Shown here: positions 53,212 to 64,000 of the stretch, one piece after another
Numbering within the stretch: the stretch's first letter is position 1
How the letters are laid out: the number at the start of each line of letters is the position of its first letter
From: DASRDU01 sp035652435
Lineage (GTDB): Bacteria; Acidobacteriota; Blastocatellia; RBC074
Direction of reading: 5' to 3'
DNA: 64,000 nt
NCBI GenBank assembly: GCA_035652435.1
Contig: DASRDU010000188.1
Coordinates: forward strand, 1 to 64,000
The notes under the pieces: generated by a model
What the model was told of the DNA's origin: nothing
Database searches by the model: none
The model's input: the letters and a program-made list of their open reading frames with translations, nothing else
Position numbers and translations under genes: made by a program

Positions 53212-54516
53212 ATGAACCCTGATCTCACGTCCAGCCGCGAGAAATCTGTCGCGGCCAGCCTGGCTTCAGTCAAAAACCTGCGCTGGTACATTTGCGGCCT
53301 GCTCTTCTTCGTCACTGTCGTCAATTACATTGACCGTCAGGTGCTGAGTACGCTGGCCCCGGAGCTTCAGCAGAAGATCGGCTGGACGGAATCGGAATAC
53401 AGTCAGATCGTGATTGCGTTTCAGGTCGCCTACGGGGTGATGTTTCTGGTCTGGGGGGGCATCATTGACCGCATCGGCGTCAAGCTGGGATTCACGATAG
53501 CCGTCATCTGGTGGTCGCTGTCGGGGATGTCAACGGCGCTGGCCACCAGCGCGATGGGCTTCGTCATTGCGCGGTCATTGCTCGGCGTGGGCGAAGCGGC
53601 CAACTTCCCGGCGGCGCTCAAAACCGTCGCCGAGTGGTTCCCGAAGAAGGAGCGGGCACTGGCGACCGGGATCTTCAACGCCGGGACGAACGTCGGGGCC
53701 ATCATTGCGCCCGCGGCGGCGCTGACTCTCTCCGAAAAATTCGGCTGGCAGAGCGCGTTCATCTTCACCGGCGCGGTCGGCCTGCTCTGGCTGGCGTTCT
53801 GGTGGCTGCTCTATCAGCGGCCCGAATCGCACCCGAGACTTTCCGCTGAGGAATTCAAACTCATTCGCGAAGGCGAAGAGGAGACGACGAAGGAAAAAGT
53901 GCCCTGGCTCTCTCTGCTGGGATATCGCCAGCTCTGGGCCTTCGCGTTCGGCAAGATGCTGACCGACCCGGTCTGGTGGTTTTATCTGTTCTGGCTGCCG
54001 AAGTTCCTCAACAAAAATTTCGACATTAAGGGGACGGCGCTGATCCCGTACCTGACGGCGGTCTACATCATCGCCGACGTCGGCTCGGTGGGCGGCGGGT
54101 GGCTTTCGTCAACTCTGATCAAGCGCGGCTGGACGATCAATCGGGCGCGCAAGACCGCCCTGCTTTTATTCGCGGCCATCATCCCGCCAGTCATCATTGC
54201 CCATTACACGCACAGCGTGTGGACGGCCGTCATCGTGATCGGGGTCGCCGCCGGGGCGCACCAGGGCTGGTCGGCCAACCTCTTCACGCTGGCCACCGAT
54301 ATGTTCCCGCGCAAGGCGGTCGGCTCCGTCATCGGCATTGGCAGTTGCGCCGGCGCCATCGGCGGCATCCTGCTGCCTTTTTACGCCGGGAAGGTGCTGG
54401 ATCAGAACCCGAAGTATTACCTGCCGATGTTCATCATCGCGGGCGTGATTTACCTGATCGCCTGGGCAGTCATTCAGCTTCTGGTGCCCAGGCTGGAGCC
54501 GGCGAAGATTGACTAG
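53212..54516 (+). CDS. MFS transporter, anion:cation symporter type, 434 aa
   Basis: GGGAGG precedes ATG 53212; an upstream in-frame start at 53047 adds a non-conserved leader. Twelve membrane helices are apparent. Family signatures are NYIDRQVLSTLAPEL in helix 1, the loop motif GGIIDRIGVK, SLLGVGEAANFPAALKTVAEWFPKKERALATG and ATDMFPRKAVGSVIG. These match the ACS family that imports hexuronates, galactonate, tartrate or similar sugar acids with protons. The flanking oxidoreductases, SDR enzyme and isomerase support sugar-acid uptake. Confidence 0.88.
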   Translation: MNPDLTSSREKSVAASLASVKNLRWYICGLLFFVTVVNYIDRQVLSTLAPELQQKIGWTESEYSQIVIAFQVAYGVMFLVWGGIIDRIGVKLGFTIAVIWWSLSGMSTALATSAMGFVIARSLLGVGEAANFPAALKTVAEWFPKKERALATGIFNAGTNVGAIIAPAAALTLSEKFGWQSAFIFTGAVGLLWLAFWWLLYQRPESHPRLSAEEFKLIREGEEETTKEKVPWLSLLGYRQLWAFAFGKMLTDPVWWFYLFWLPKFLNKNFDIKGTALIPYLTAVYIIADVGSVGGGWLSSTLIKRGWTINRARKTALLLFAAIIPPVIIAHYTHSVWTAVIVIGVAAGAHQGWSANLFTLATDMFPRKAVGSVIGIGSCAGAIGGILLPFYAGKVLDQNPKYYLPMFIIAGVIYLIAWAVIQLLVPRLEPAKID

Positions 54517-54570
54517 CCCCGGGCTCGCGCGAGCCATAAAAAGCAGCCGCGAACTGCGAAAGGCGGGTTG

Positions 54571-56043
54571 ATGGCTGAGAAGGATTCCACAGCTTCGGCG
54601 GCGGAACTGCGCAGCGCCGAGGAGCGCGTCGAGGCGCACAGCGCGGCGCTCAAAAAAGAACTGGGCCTTGCGGACCTCGCGCTCACCCAGATCCTCTTCA
54701 TCGTCGGGCTCGGCTGGGTCGGCGCCGCCGCGAAGCTGGGCCCGGCACATGTCATCTTCTGGCTGCTCGCGATCCTGCTTTTCTACGTGCCGTCGGCGGT
54801 CGTGGTGACCTGGCTGACCCGGCTGATGCCGCTCGAAGGCGGGCTCTACCAGTGGGCCAGACTCGGCTTCAGTGAGATGACGGGATTCCTGGTCGCGTGG
54901 AACCTCTGGCTGTACGTGATCGTCCTCACGTCAGAAATCGGGCTGATCGTGGCGACCAACCTGTCTTACGCCCTCGGCCCGCGCGCCGCGTGGATGGCCG
55001 GGAGCAAATGGTTTATTACGGCCGCAGACTGCGCGGTCATCGGGGTACTCGTACTCGTCTCGACGCTCGGCCTGGGCGTCGGCAAGTGGGTTCATAATGC
55101 GGGCGGCGTGATGATCATCGTGGTCTTCATCGTGCTGGTGGCGCTCCCCCTGCTGAATCTGGGGCGTGGCACGCTGACCAATCACCGCCCGCTCGACATC
55201 GCAATGCCTGCGCTGTCGCTTTTCAGCCTGAACATCCTTGGCAAGATGGGATTCGGCGCGCTCGGCGGATTCGAGTACGTCGCCATTCTGTCCGGTGAGT
55301 GTCGCGACCCCGTCCGCACGATCAGCCGTTCGGTCGTAATCGCCGCGCCGGTGATCGCGCTGATGTTCATCCTCGGAACAAACTCCGTCCTCGCCTTCGT
55401 CCGCCCCGACGACGTTGACCTGATCGGCCCGATCCCGCAGGTCCTGAGCCTCGGCACGCGCACATTCGGAGTGGCCGCGCGCCTCGTCCCCGTCATCATC
55501 GTCATAGTGCTGGGGCTTCGGCTCGCGCAGGCGAGCGTCAATTTCACGGCCAACACCCGGCTGCCGATGGTCGCCGGGTGGGATCGGCTGCTGCCCGAAT
55601 GGTTCACCAGACTGCACGCGAAATACCGGACGCCGGTCAACTCGATCCTCTTCGTCGGCGCGATGACGCTCGGGATGGGCCTGGCAGGCATTGTCGGCGT
55701 CGGCGAGCAGGAGGCATTCCAGCTCCTGCAGAACGCGGCCGGGATCTTTTACGCGCTCACTTACCTGGTGATGTTCGCGCTGCCGGTCGTCGGACTGAGG
55801 GGAGTCGATCCACGCCCGTCATTGTGGCTGAGAATTGCTTCCGTCTCGGGCTTTCTGATGACGGTGCTTTACGTTGCGCTGTCGGTGTTTCCGATCATTC
55901 AGGTGGGAAGCCAGTTGTCGTTTACGGCCAAGATCAGCACCGTCATTATTGCCGCGAACGTGATCGGCGTACTGATCTTTTTCATCGCCGAGAGGCGGCG
56001 CGGGGGCCGGAGCGCGGATGTTGTCGCCGCCCCGGCTGATTAA
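54571..56043 (+). CDS. APC-family amino acid permease, 490 aa
   Basis: About twelve membrane helices follow a charged N-terminus. The APC pattern is seen in GLADLALTQILFIVGLGWVG, RLMPLEGGLYQWARLGFSEMTGF, and GFGALGGFEYVAILSGECRDPVRTISRSV, the conserved F-x-G-x-E helix 6 region. NFTANTRLPMVAGWDRLLPEWF is typical of the C-terminal half. It imports amino acids or amines; the substrate is not predictable. It begins 54 bases after the MFS gene and its stop lies four bases before the SDR start, so the three may be one operon. Confidence 0.85.
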   Translation: MAEKDSTASAAELRSAEERVEAHSAALKKELGLADLALTQILFIVGLGWVGAAAKLGPAHVIFWLLAILLFYVPSAVVVTWLTRLMPLEGGLYQWARLGFSEMTGFLVAWNLWLYVIVLTSEIGLIVATNLSYALGPRAAWMAGSKWFITAADCAVIGVLVLVSTLGLGVGKWVHNAGGVMIIVVFIVLVALPLLNLGRGTLTNHRPLDIAMPALSLFSLNILGKMGFGALGGFEYVAILSGECRDPVRTISRSVVIAAPVIALMFILGTNSVLAFVRPDDVDLIGPIPQVLSLGTRTFGVAARLVPVIIVIVLGLRLAQASVNFTANTRLPMVAGWDRLLPEWFTRLHAKYRTPVNSILFVGAMTLGMGLAGIVGVGEQEAFQLLQNAAGIFYALTYLVMFALPVVGLRGVDPRPSLWLRIASVSGFLMTVLYVALSVFPIIQVGSQLSFTAKISTVIIAANVIGVLIFFIAERRRGGRSADVVAAPAD

Positions 56044-56047
56044 AGTG

Positions 56048-56854
56048 ATGTCTTCCCTGACTTCAATGCGCGCGATTGTCACCGGCGCCGCAGGCGGCAT
56101 CGGTCTCGCGACGGCGCGCCTGCTCCATTCGCGTGGGGCGCGAGTGGCGTTGATTGATGTCAACGCCGAACACGGAGCAGCAGCGATCGCCGCGCTCGGC
56201 AACGGCAGCGATGAAGCGAGCGGGCGAGCAGTTTTCATTCAGGCCGATCTTGCCAGGCCGGCTGCTGAAGCCGAGGCCGCCGTTGAGCGCACCGCCCGGA
56301 CTTTTGGCGGGATCAACGCGCTCGTCAACAACGCGGGCATTCAACGATACGGCAACGCGGAAGAGACCTCGCTCGAACTCTGGCAGGAAGTGCTGGCCAT
56401 CAACCTGACTGCGGCCTTCGTCGTGTCGCGCGCGTGCATCCCGCATCTCAGGCGGGCCGGGGGCGGTTCAATCGTCAACGTCGGCTCAGTGCAATCGCAC
56501 GGGTCGCAGCGCGGCGCCGTTGCCTATGTGACCAGCAAGCATGCGCTGCTCGGACTGACGCGGGCGATGGCGGTGGATTACGCCGGGGAAGGCATTCGGA
56601 CCAATTGCGTCTGTCCCGGCACGGTTGATACGCCGATGTTCCGCTGGTCGGCTTCGCTCGATGCCGACCCTGAATCGGTGATCGCCGCCTGCGAACAGAT
56701 GCACCCCGTCGGGCGCATCGCGCGGCCCGAAGAGGTGGCCGAAGTGATCGCCTTCCTGCTCAGCGACGCGGCATCATTCGTCAACGGGGCCGCGATTGAT
56801 GTTGATGGCGGATTGCTCGCGCTGATCGGCGGCGCGCCGAAGACTAAAGGTTGA
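56048..56854 (+). CDS. SDR-family short-chain dehydrogenase, 268 aa
   Basis: Classical SDR marks are complete: the cofactor loop AIVTGAAGGIGLATARLL, acidic strand-2 end LIDVNAEHGA favouring NAD(H), NNAGIQRYG, catalytic Ser in VGSVQSHGSQ, the Y-x-x-x-K pair in AYVTSKHALLGL and RTNCVCPGTVDTPMF. The end INGAAIDVDGG-like segment (FVNGAAIDVDGGLLAL) is standard. It oxidises or reduces a sugar or alcohol substrate. ATG 56048 is preferred; ATG 56066 is also possible. Its 3' end overlaps the convergent oxidoreductase gene by 11 bases. Confidence 0.88.
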   Translation: MSSLTSMRAIVTGAAGGIGLATARLLHSRGARVALIDVNAEHGAAAIAALGNGSDEASGRAVFIQADLARPAAEAEAAVERTARTFGGINALVNNAGIQRYGNAEETSLELWQEVLAINLTAAFVVSRACIPHLRRAGGGSIVNVGSVQSHGSQRGAVAYVTSKHALLGLTRAMAVDYAGEGIRTNCVCPGTVDTPMFRWSASLDADPESVIAACEQMHPVGRIARPEEVAEVIAFLLSDAASFVNGAAIDVDGGLLALIGGAPKTKG

Positions 56855-57872
56855 CCGGTCGGACGCTGCTGGCTGATGTGTAAAGCGCTTCCACCAGTTC
56901 GAGCGACTTCCGGCCTTCGCGGCCATCCACGAACGGTTCACGATTTTCAATCACCGCGCGCATCATCTCTTCGATCTGAATGCGGTGGCCTTCGGTCGAG
57001 ATCGCCTTCGGGTCGGCGGAACCGTCGGTCAGTTGCGCGGCTGGAGATTCATCAGACTCGCCCTCATCAGGCAGCGACCAGTGACTGATCGCGTCGCCGT
57101 CGAGAACCACCGTGCCGCGTTCGCCGCTGATTTCGATGCGGCGCTTGAAACCCGGAGAGACCGAAGTCGCGGCCTCGATGACGCCGAGCGCGCCGTTCCG
57201 GAAGCGGATCGTGCCGACCAAAGTGTCTTCGGCCTCGATGTGTGGGTAGCGGAGCGCGCCTTTCATGGCGAAGACGGTTTCCGCCGGCCCCATCATCCAG
57301 CGCAGCAGATCGAGCGTGTGGATCGCCTGGTTGATCAGCGCGCCGCCGCCGTCGAGCGCGAGAGTGCCGTGCCACGAGCCCGCGGCATAATATTCCGGCG
57401 CGCGATACCATTTGACGTAAGCGTCGCCGAGCATCAGACGGCCGAACCGGCCTTCATCAATCGCCCGCCTGATCCGCTGCACCGCGGGCATAAAGCGCGA
57501 TTGAAAGATGACGCCGAGCCTGACCCTGGCCTCGTCGCAGGCGCGAATCAGCCGGTCGGCGCGCTCGAGAGTGATCTCAATGGGCTTTTCAACCAGCACG
57601 TGTTTGCCCGCGGCTGCGGCCCGGCTCCCCTGATCGGCATGCATTCCGCTCGGCGTGCAGATGTTGACGACGCTGAGCCCAGGGTGCGCGAGGAATTTTT
57701 CGTAATTCGTGTAGGCGGTGACATTGAGTTGCGACGCAAATTCCGCCGTGCGCCCGGCGTCGCGGCCACAGACGGCCAGCAGCCGTGCGCCCGGGATCGC
57801 CCTGATCGCCTCGGCATGAACTTTGCCGATTGAGCCGACACCAACAACACCAAAACCGATCTCTGAAGCCAT
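56844..57872 (-). CDS. Gfo/Idh/MocA-family oxidoreductase, cytoplasmic, 342 aa
   Basis: It has the Rossmann start IGFGVVGVGSIGKVHAEAI, the EKP catalytic motif in KHVLVEKPIEITL, VIFQSRFMPAVQRIR, and the substrate-domain histidine region GGALINQAIHTLDLLRWMMG. There is no export signal, unlike the member at 51,700. It likely oxidises a sugar or inositol-type substrate with NAD(P). GGAGAAGG precedes ATG 57872. It is convergent with the SDR gene and divergent from the VOC gene. Confidence 0.9.
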   Translation of the reverse strand: MASEIGFGVVGVGSIGKVHAEAIRAIPGARLLAVCGRDAGRTAEFASQLNVTAYTNYEKFLAHPGLSVVNICTPSGMHADQGSRAAAAGKHVLVEKPIEITLERADRLIRACDEARVRLGVIFQSRFMPAVQRIRRAIDEGRFGRLMLGDAYVKWYRAPEYYAAGSWHGTLALDGGGALINQAIHTLDLLRWMMGPAETVFAMKGALRYPHIEAEDTLVGTIRFRNGALGVIEAATSVSPGFKRRIEISGERGTVVLDGDAISHWSLPDEGESDESPAAQLTDGSADPKAISTEGHRIQIEEMMRAVIENREPFVDGREGRKSLELVEALYTSASSVRPVNL

Positions 57873-57984
57873 ACCTTCTCCCTGTCTGGTTGCCTGATGT
57901 GGATTGTGGATTGTGGATTATCGAATTACATTATGGCCTTCAGCAAGACTCCATCATCAAATTTTCAGAAGGGAAGATCAGGCA

Positions 57985-58350
57985 ATGCCAGTCTCCATCG
58001 AAGGATTCCATCACGCAGGTTTCATGGTCACCGATGTCGCGCGCGCCGCGGCATTTTACGAAGGCGTGCTGGGTTTGAAAGCCCTGCCGCGCCCCGACTT
58101 CAGCTTTGACGGTCGCTGGTACGACCTCGGACACGGCCACCAGCTCCACCTGATGAGTACGAAAGAGATGCCGGGCCACACCGGTCAGGCCGGATTCGAC
58201 AGCCACATCGCGCTCCAGGTTGCGAACATTGAAGAGGCCGGGCGGCAGTTAACTGAACTCGGCATTGAATTCGCGCGCGGCAGCGGCAGGGCCGGCAACC
58301 CGCAGCTTTTCATCCGCGACCCCGACGGCAACATGATCGAGCTGCGATAA
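57985..58350 (+). CDS. VOC/glyoxalase-fold protein, 121 aa
   Basis: Paired beta-alpha-beta-beta-beta modules are visible. The first begins GFHHAGFMVTDVARAAAFYEGVLGL with a metal-ligand His; the second has FDSHIALQVANIEEAGRQL and closes with FIRDPDGNMIELR, where Glu is a likely ligand. Members act as lyases, isomerases, dioxygenases or resistance proteins, so the reaction is open. AAGGGAAG precedes ATG 57985. It is followed 60 bases later by an isomerase-like gene, probably in the same transcript. Confidence 0.85.
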   Translation: MPVSIEGFHHAGFMVTDVARAAAFYEGVLGLKALPRPDFSFDGRWYDLGHGHQLHLMSTKEMPGHTGQAGFDSHIALQVANIEEAGRQLTELGIEFARGSGRAGNPQLFIRDPDGNMIELR

Positions 58351-58409
58351 CGGGAGCCGTTCGCCAGCTCAAAGACCCGGATAAAAAATCGGTTTGCAGG
58401 AGACCTGTG

Positions 58410-59309
58410 ATGACTATGAACCGAAGAAACTTTCTCGGACTCGGCGCGGGCGCGGCCTTTTACAGGCTCGCGTCGAATGACCGGCTCGCCCCCGGGGCGA
58501 GCATTCCAGCTCAGAAACTGAATCACCTGCGCCTCTCGATCACGTGGGGCATGCTCAACAGGAAGCCGATCCCGGAGGCGATGGCCAAAGTCAGTGAACT
58601 CGGCTTTGACGCCTACGAGATGTTCAACTGGCGCGACCCGAACACGCTCGAAACTTTCATTACCGAGCGGAAGAAATATCCCAATCTCGAATGCGCCTGC
58701 ATCGTCGCCAACAAAGGCGTCGAGGCCCGGGACTGTGGTCTCGTGAATCCGAAAGAACGTGATCAGTTTCTGAAGGAGACGGAAGCCGCGATAGAGGCGG
58801 CGAAGAAAGTCGGCTGCAAACGCCTCGTCACGCTCACCGGCAACGAAGTCCCGGGGATGTCACGCGAGGCGATGATGGAGAGCGCGGTCACCGGGCTCAA
58901 GGCCGCCGCGCCGATGCTCGAAAAAAACGGCATGACGGCGGTCGTCGAAGTCCTCAACACTTACGTCAACCACAAAGGTTACTTTCTCTATTACGTCCGC
59001 GACGCGGCGAAGATGATTGACGCGGTGGCGAGCCCGAACGTGAAGATCCTCTTTGACATTTACCACGTCCAGATCATGGAAGGGTTCCTGATTCAGAACA
59101 TCAGAAACAACATCGAACGGATCGGCCATTTCCACATCGGCGACGTGCCGGGGCGGCACCAGCCGGGGACGGGCGAAATCAATTACCGCAACGTCTTCAA
59201 GGCGATTTATGACCTTGGCTTCCCGGGCTTCGCGGCGCTCGAATACGGCCCGACGATTCCGGTGTATGAAGATATGGCGAATATGCGGAAGATGACCACG
59301 TTTGACTGA
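58410..59309 (+). CDS. Tat-exported hydroxypyruvate isomerase-like TIM barrel, 299 aa
   Basis: The N-terminus has a twin-arginine motif (NRRNFLGLGAGAAFYRLA), though the hydrophobic region is short. The barrel resembles hydroxypyruvate isomerase: LRLSITWGML, LGFDAYEMFNWRD, VGCKRLVTLTGNEVPGM, MTAVVEVLNTYVNHKGYFLY with the metal Glu, VKILFDIYHVQIMEGFLI, IGHFHIGDVPGRHQPGTGEINY and FAALEYGP. The Glu, Asp, His and second Glu set of the family is present. It is probably periplasmic. It is the third isomerase-fold protein here and fits the neighbouring sugar-acid genes. Confidence 0.87.
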   Translation: MTMNRRNFLGLGAGAAFYRLASNDRLAPGASIPAQKLNHLRLSITWGMLNRKPIPEAMAKVSELGFDAYEMFNWRDPNTLETFITERKKYPNLECACIVANKGVEARDCGLVNPKERDQFLKETEAAIEAAKKVGCKRLVTLTGNEVPGMSREAMMESAVTGLKAAAPMLEKNGMTAVVEVLNTYVNHKGYFLYYVRDAAKMIDAVASPNVKILFDIYHVQIMEGFLIQNIRNNIERIGHFHIGDVPGRHQPGTGEINYRNVFKAIYDLGFPGFAALEYGPTIPVYEDMANMRKMTTFD

Positions 59310-59470
59310 AGCGTATGATGATCGAATCTACCTCAAATGCTTGCAAATGCACGGCCAAAATTGACTCCCACCGGAGATTCACTTAGTATACGGCGTTAAT
59401 TTAACCGACTTCCGTTGCGCCGGCCTCTCCTGTCAGGGGAGGCGTGCAGGCATTTAACTGAGACAATGGC

Positions 59471-60295
59471 ATGCCAACACTCGGTGAAGAACTTCGACAG
59501 GCTCGCGAGAACAAGGGGATTTCATTGCGACAGATTTCCGATGCCACCCACATCGGGATCAGGTTCTTACAGGCGCTGGAATCCGATAATTACAAAATCC
59601 TCCCCGGCGGCATCTTCAATCGCGCATTCGTCAAAAGCTTCGCCCGCTACATCGGCCTTGATGAAGAGCAGGCGCTGGCGCGCTACCAGCAGCAGCTCGA
59701 AGAACAGGGCGGCGAGCCGCCACGTAGTTCGGCCCCCCGTTTTGACGCGCTGGAGGATAACGAGACCTCCTCGTGGAGCAGCACGCTGCTGGCGGTCGCC
59801 GTGATCGTGATCATCGGTCTGGGGGCTTATGGCGCTTACAGGTATTTCGGCCAGGAGAAGAAACCGGAGAAGAAGCCCGAATCCCCCACGCCGACCGCGA
59901 CGCTCCCGGTGGTCGCCGTTCCACAGACTCCGACTCCAGCCACCGGCCCTTCGCCGGGCGCGTCCCCGGAAGCGTCAGTCACGCCCGCCGCTTCGCCTTC
60001 GCCTTCGCCGGCCCCGCCGCTGGCCGGCGCGCTGCAGCTCAGGCTCCAGGCGAAGGATGGTGACTGCTGGATCAAGGTCAAAACTGATAACGTCGGGCAG
60101 GAGGCGGTGATTCTCAAAGCAGGCGAGTTCAGGGAGTTTTCCGCCAGCGAAAAACTGACGGTCAACGTCGGCAATGTGACGACGCTGGAAGCCACGCTCA
60201 ACGGGCGCCCGGCGAAAATTCCGGCTAACAAGGGTAAGCTGATTGCGGAAAGTGTGGTTATTAATAAAGACAACTATCAACAGTTCCTTCAGTAA
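59471..60295 (+). CDS. RodZ-like HTH/membrane protein, 274 aa
   Basis: Residues 1-75 are an Xre-type helix-turn-helix of the RodZ kind (LGEELRQARENKGISLRQISDATHIGIRFLQALE, GGIFNRAFVKSFARYIGLDE). A membrane helix follows at about 98-120 (LLAVAVIVIIGLGAYGAYRYF). Then comes a long Pro/Ser/Thr/Ala linker (about 125-185) and a periplasmic beta domain of the DUF4115 kind (about 188-274). RodZ links MreB to the cell-wall elongation machinery. Architecture and length agree, but without mreB nearby the name stays tentative. Confidence 0.82.
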   Translation: MPTLGEELRQARENKGISLRQISDATHIGIRFLQALESDNYKILPGGIFNRAFVKSFARYIGLDEEQALARYQQQLEEQGGEPPRSSAPRFDALEDNETSSWSSTLLAVAVIVIIGLGAYGAYRYFGQEKKPEKKPESPTPTATLPVVAVPQTPTPATGPSPGASPEASVTPAASPSPSPAPPLAGALQLRLQAKDGDCWIKVKTDNVGQEAVILKAGEFREFSASEKLTVNVGNVTTLEATLNGRPAKIPANKGKLIAESVVINKDNYQQFLQ

Positions 60296-60526
60296 CCCGC
60301 TGATGCCCGACCCGGATCAGCGGCGCCCGCGGCCCTCCTGCGCCCGAATGTGCGAACGAAAGCCGCGAGTCACGCCTGCTCCCGGCGCAGGCGGTCACAC
60401 CCGGCTGGTTTACTCCTCCATCCCGCGCGAACGCACGTTCGCGCGTTTTTGTTTATACAGGGACCATGGGCCTGATGTTTGAAGCCCGGTTCCCGATCTC
60501 ATGGAATTCATGACTGGTGAAAAATT

Positions 60527-61993
<1,467 letters not shown>

Positions 61994-62013
61994 ATCAGAC
62001 GTGAAGACAAAAA

Positions 62014-62066
62014 AGGCGCGGGGAATAACCGGCTTGCTTCCGGTACTGTCCCGCGCCTGTTTTTGT
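62014..62066 (+). terminator. terminator between convergent guaB and typA
   Basis: A 9-bp stem (62014-62022 with 62050-62058) encloses a second short stem (62028-62032 with 62040-62044). GTTTTTGTTT follows on the plus strand and an A-run precedes it, so it can work in both directions. Confidence 0.85.
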
Positions 62067-62089
62067 TTCTGCTTTCCGCGAAAGTCGGA

Positions 62090-63937
<1,848 letters not shown>

Positions 63938-64000
63938 ACTTCCTTTGCAGTCAGATTGTTGGGATTGAGTAAGTAAGCCTTATGCTAACAGGTGATCCCC

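Overview
The window looks like a chromosome segment from Acidobacteriota, probably the Blastocatellia/Pyrinomonadaceae side. That placement rests on gene content and is an inference. The markers are a Solibacter-type TIGR03437-like domain in a giant secreted protein, an Oar-like TonB receptor with an N-terminal carboxypeptidase-regulatory domain, Tat-exported sugar-isomerase and Gfo/Idh/MocA proteins, PQQ dehydrogenases and a PEP-CTERM protein. Most of the sequence is GC-rich, so long shadow ORFs run antisense to real genes.

Layout. (1) Positions 1-6,780 are visibly AT-richer and phage-like: an RHH-like peptide, HTH and winged-helix proteins, a C4 zinc-finger protein, an HNH+AP2 endonuclease, a DUF1064 nuclease whose reading frame shifts at an A9 run, a second HNH protein, several intergenic hairpins and a tRNA-like sequence. 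A tyrosine recombinase lies next to tRNA-Phe(GAA) at its right edge. (2) 6,973-8,852 is a group II intron on the minus strand, placed directly behind a rho-independent terminator (the class C habit) and carrying a broken reverse transcriptase. (3) 9,092-24,400 encodes mostly exported proteins: a lipoprotein, a 1,913-residue propeller-repeat protein, two sugar-isomerase-like barrels, a dihaem cytochrome, a PEP-CTERM protein and a PQQ sugar dehydrogenase. The cytochrome and the dehydrogenase share a 258-bp upstream element. (4) 24,556-34,521 holds an Oar-like receptor behind a Mop/TOBE-HTH regulator, a HAD phosphatase fused to a HerA-like ATPase, arsenate reductase with a TauE/SafE exporter, and a DUF4139 protein. 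(5) 35,317-43,434 holds an Hsp20 with two unusual low-complexity proteins, an epoxide hydrolase, a ClpB-like ATPase with altered Walker B, a diiron protein and a PQQ alcohol dehydrogenase. (6) 43,468-46,140 carries tandem paralogous small proteins, two stand-alone receiver proteins and a Crp-type regulator. (7) 46,290-51,552 is a minus-strand cluster of asparagine synthetase, glycosyltransferase, small membrane protein and two methyltransferases, likely for surface glycans. (8) 51,700-59,309 is a sugar or sugar-acid catabolism neighbourhood. (9) 59,471-63,937 holds housekeeping genes: a RodZ-like protein, guaB and typA.

The strongest leads for something undescribed are the paired 258-bp leader element, the Hsp20/low-complexity gene set, the HAD-HerA fusion, and hairpin repeats that supply the last codons and stops of genes or sit in frame inside a methyltransferase. 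All assignments were read by eye from sequence and translations; no database search was run.
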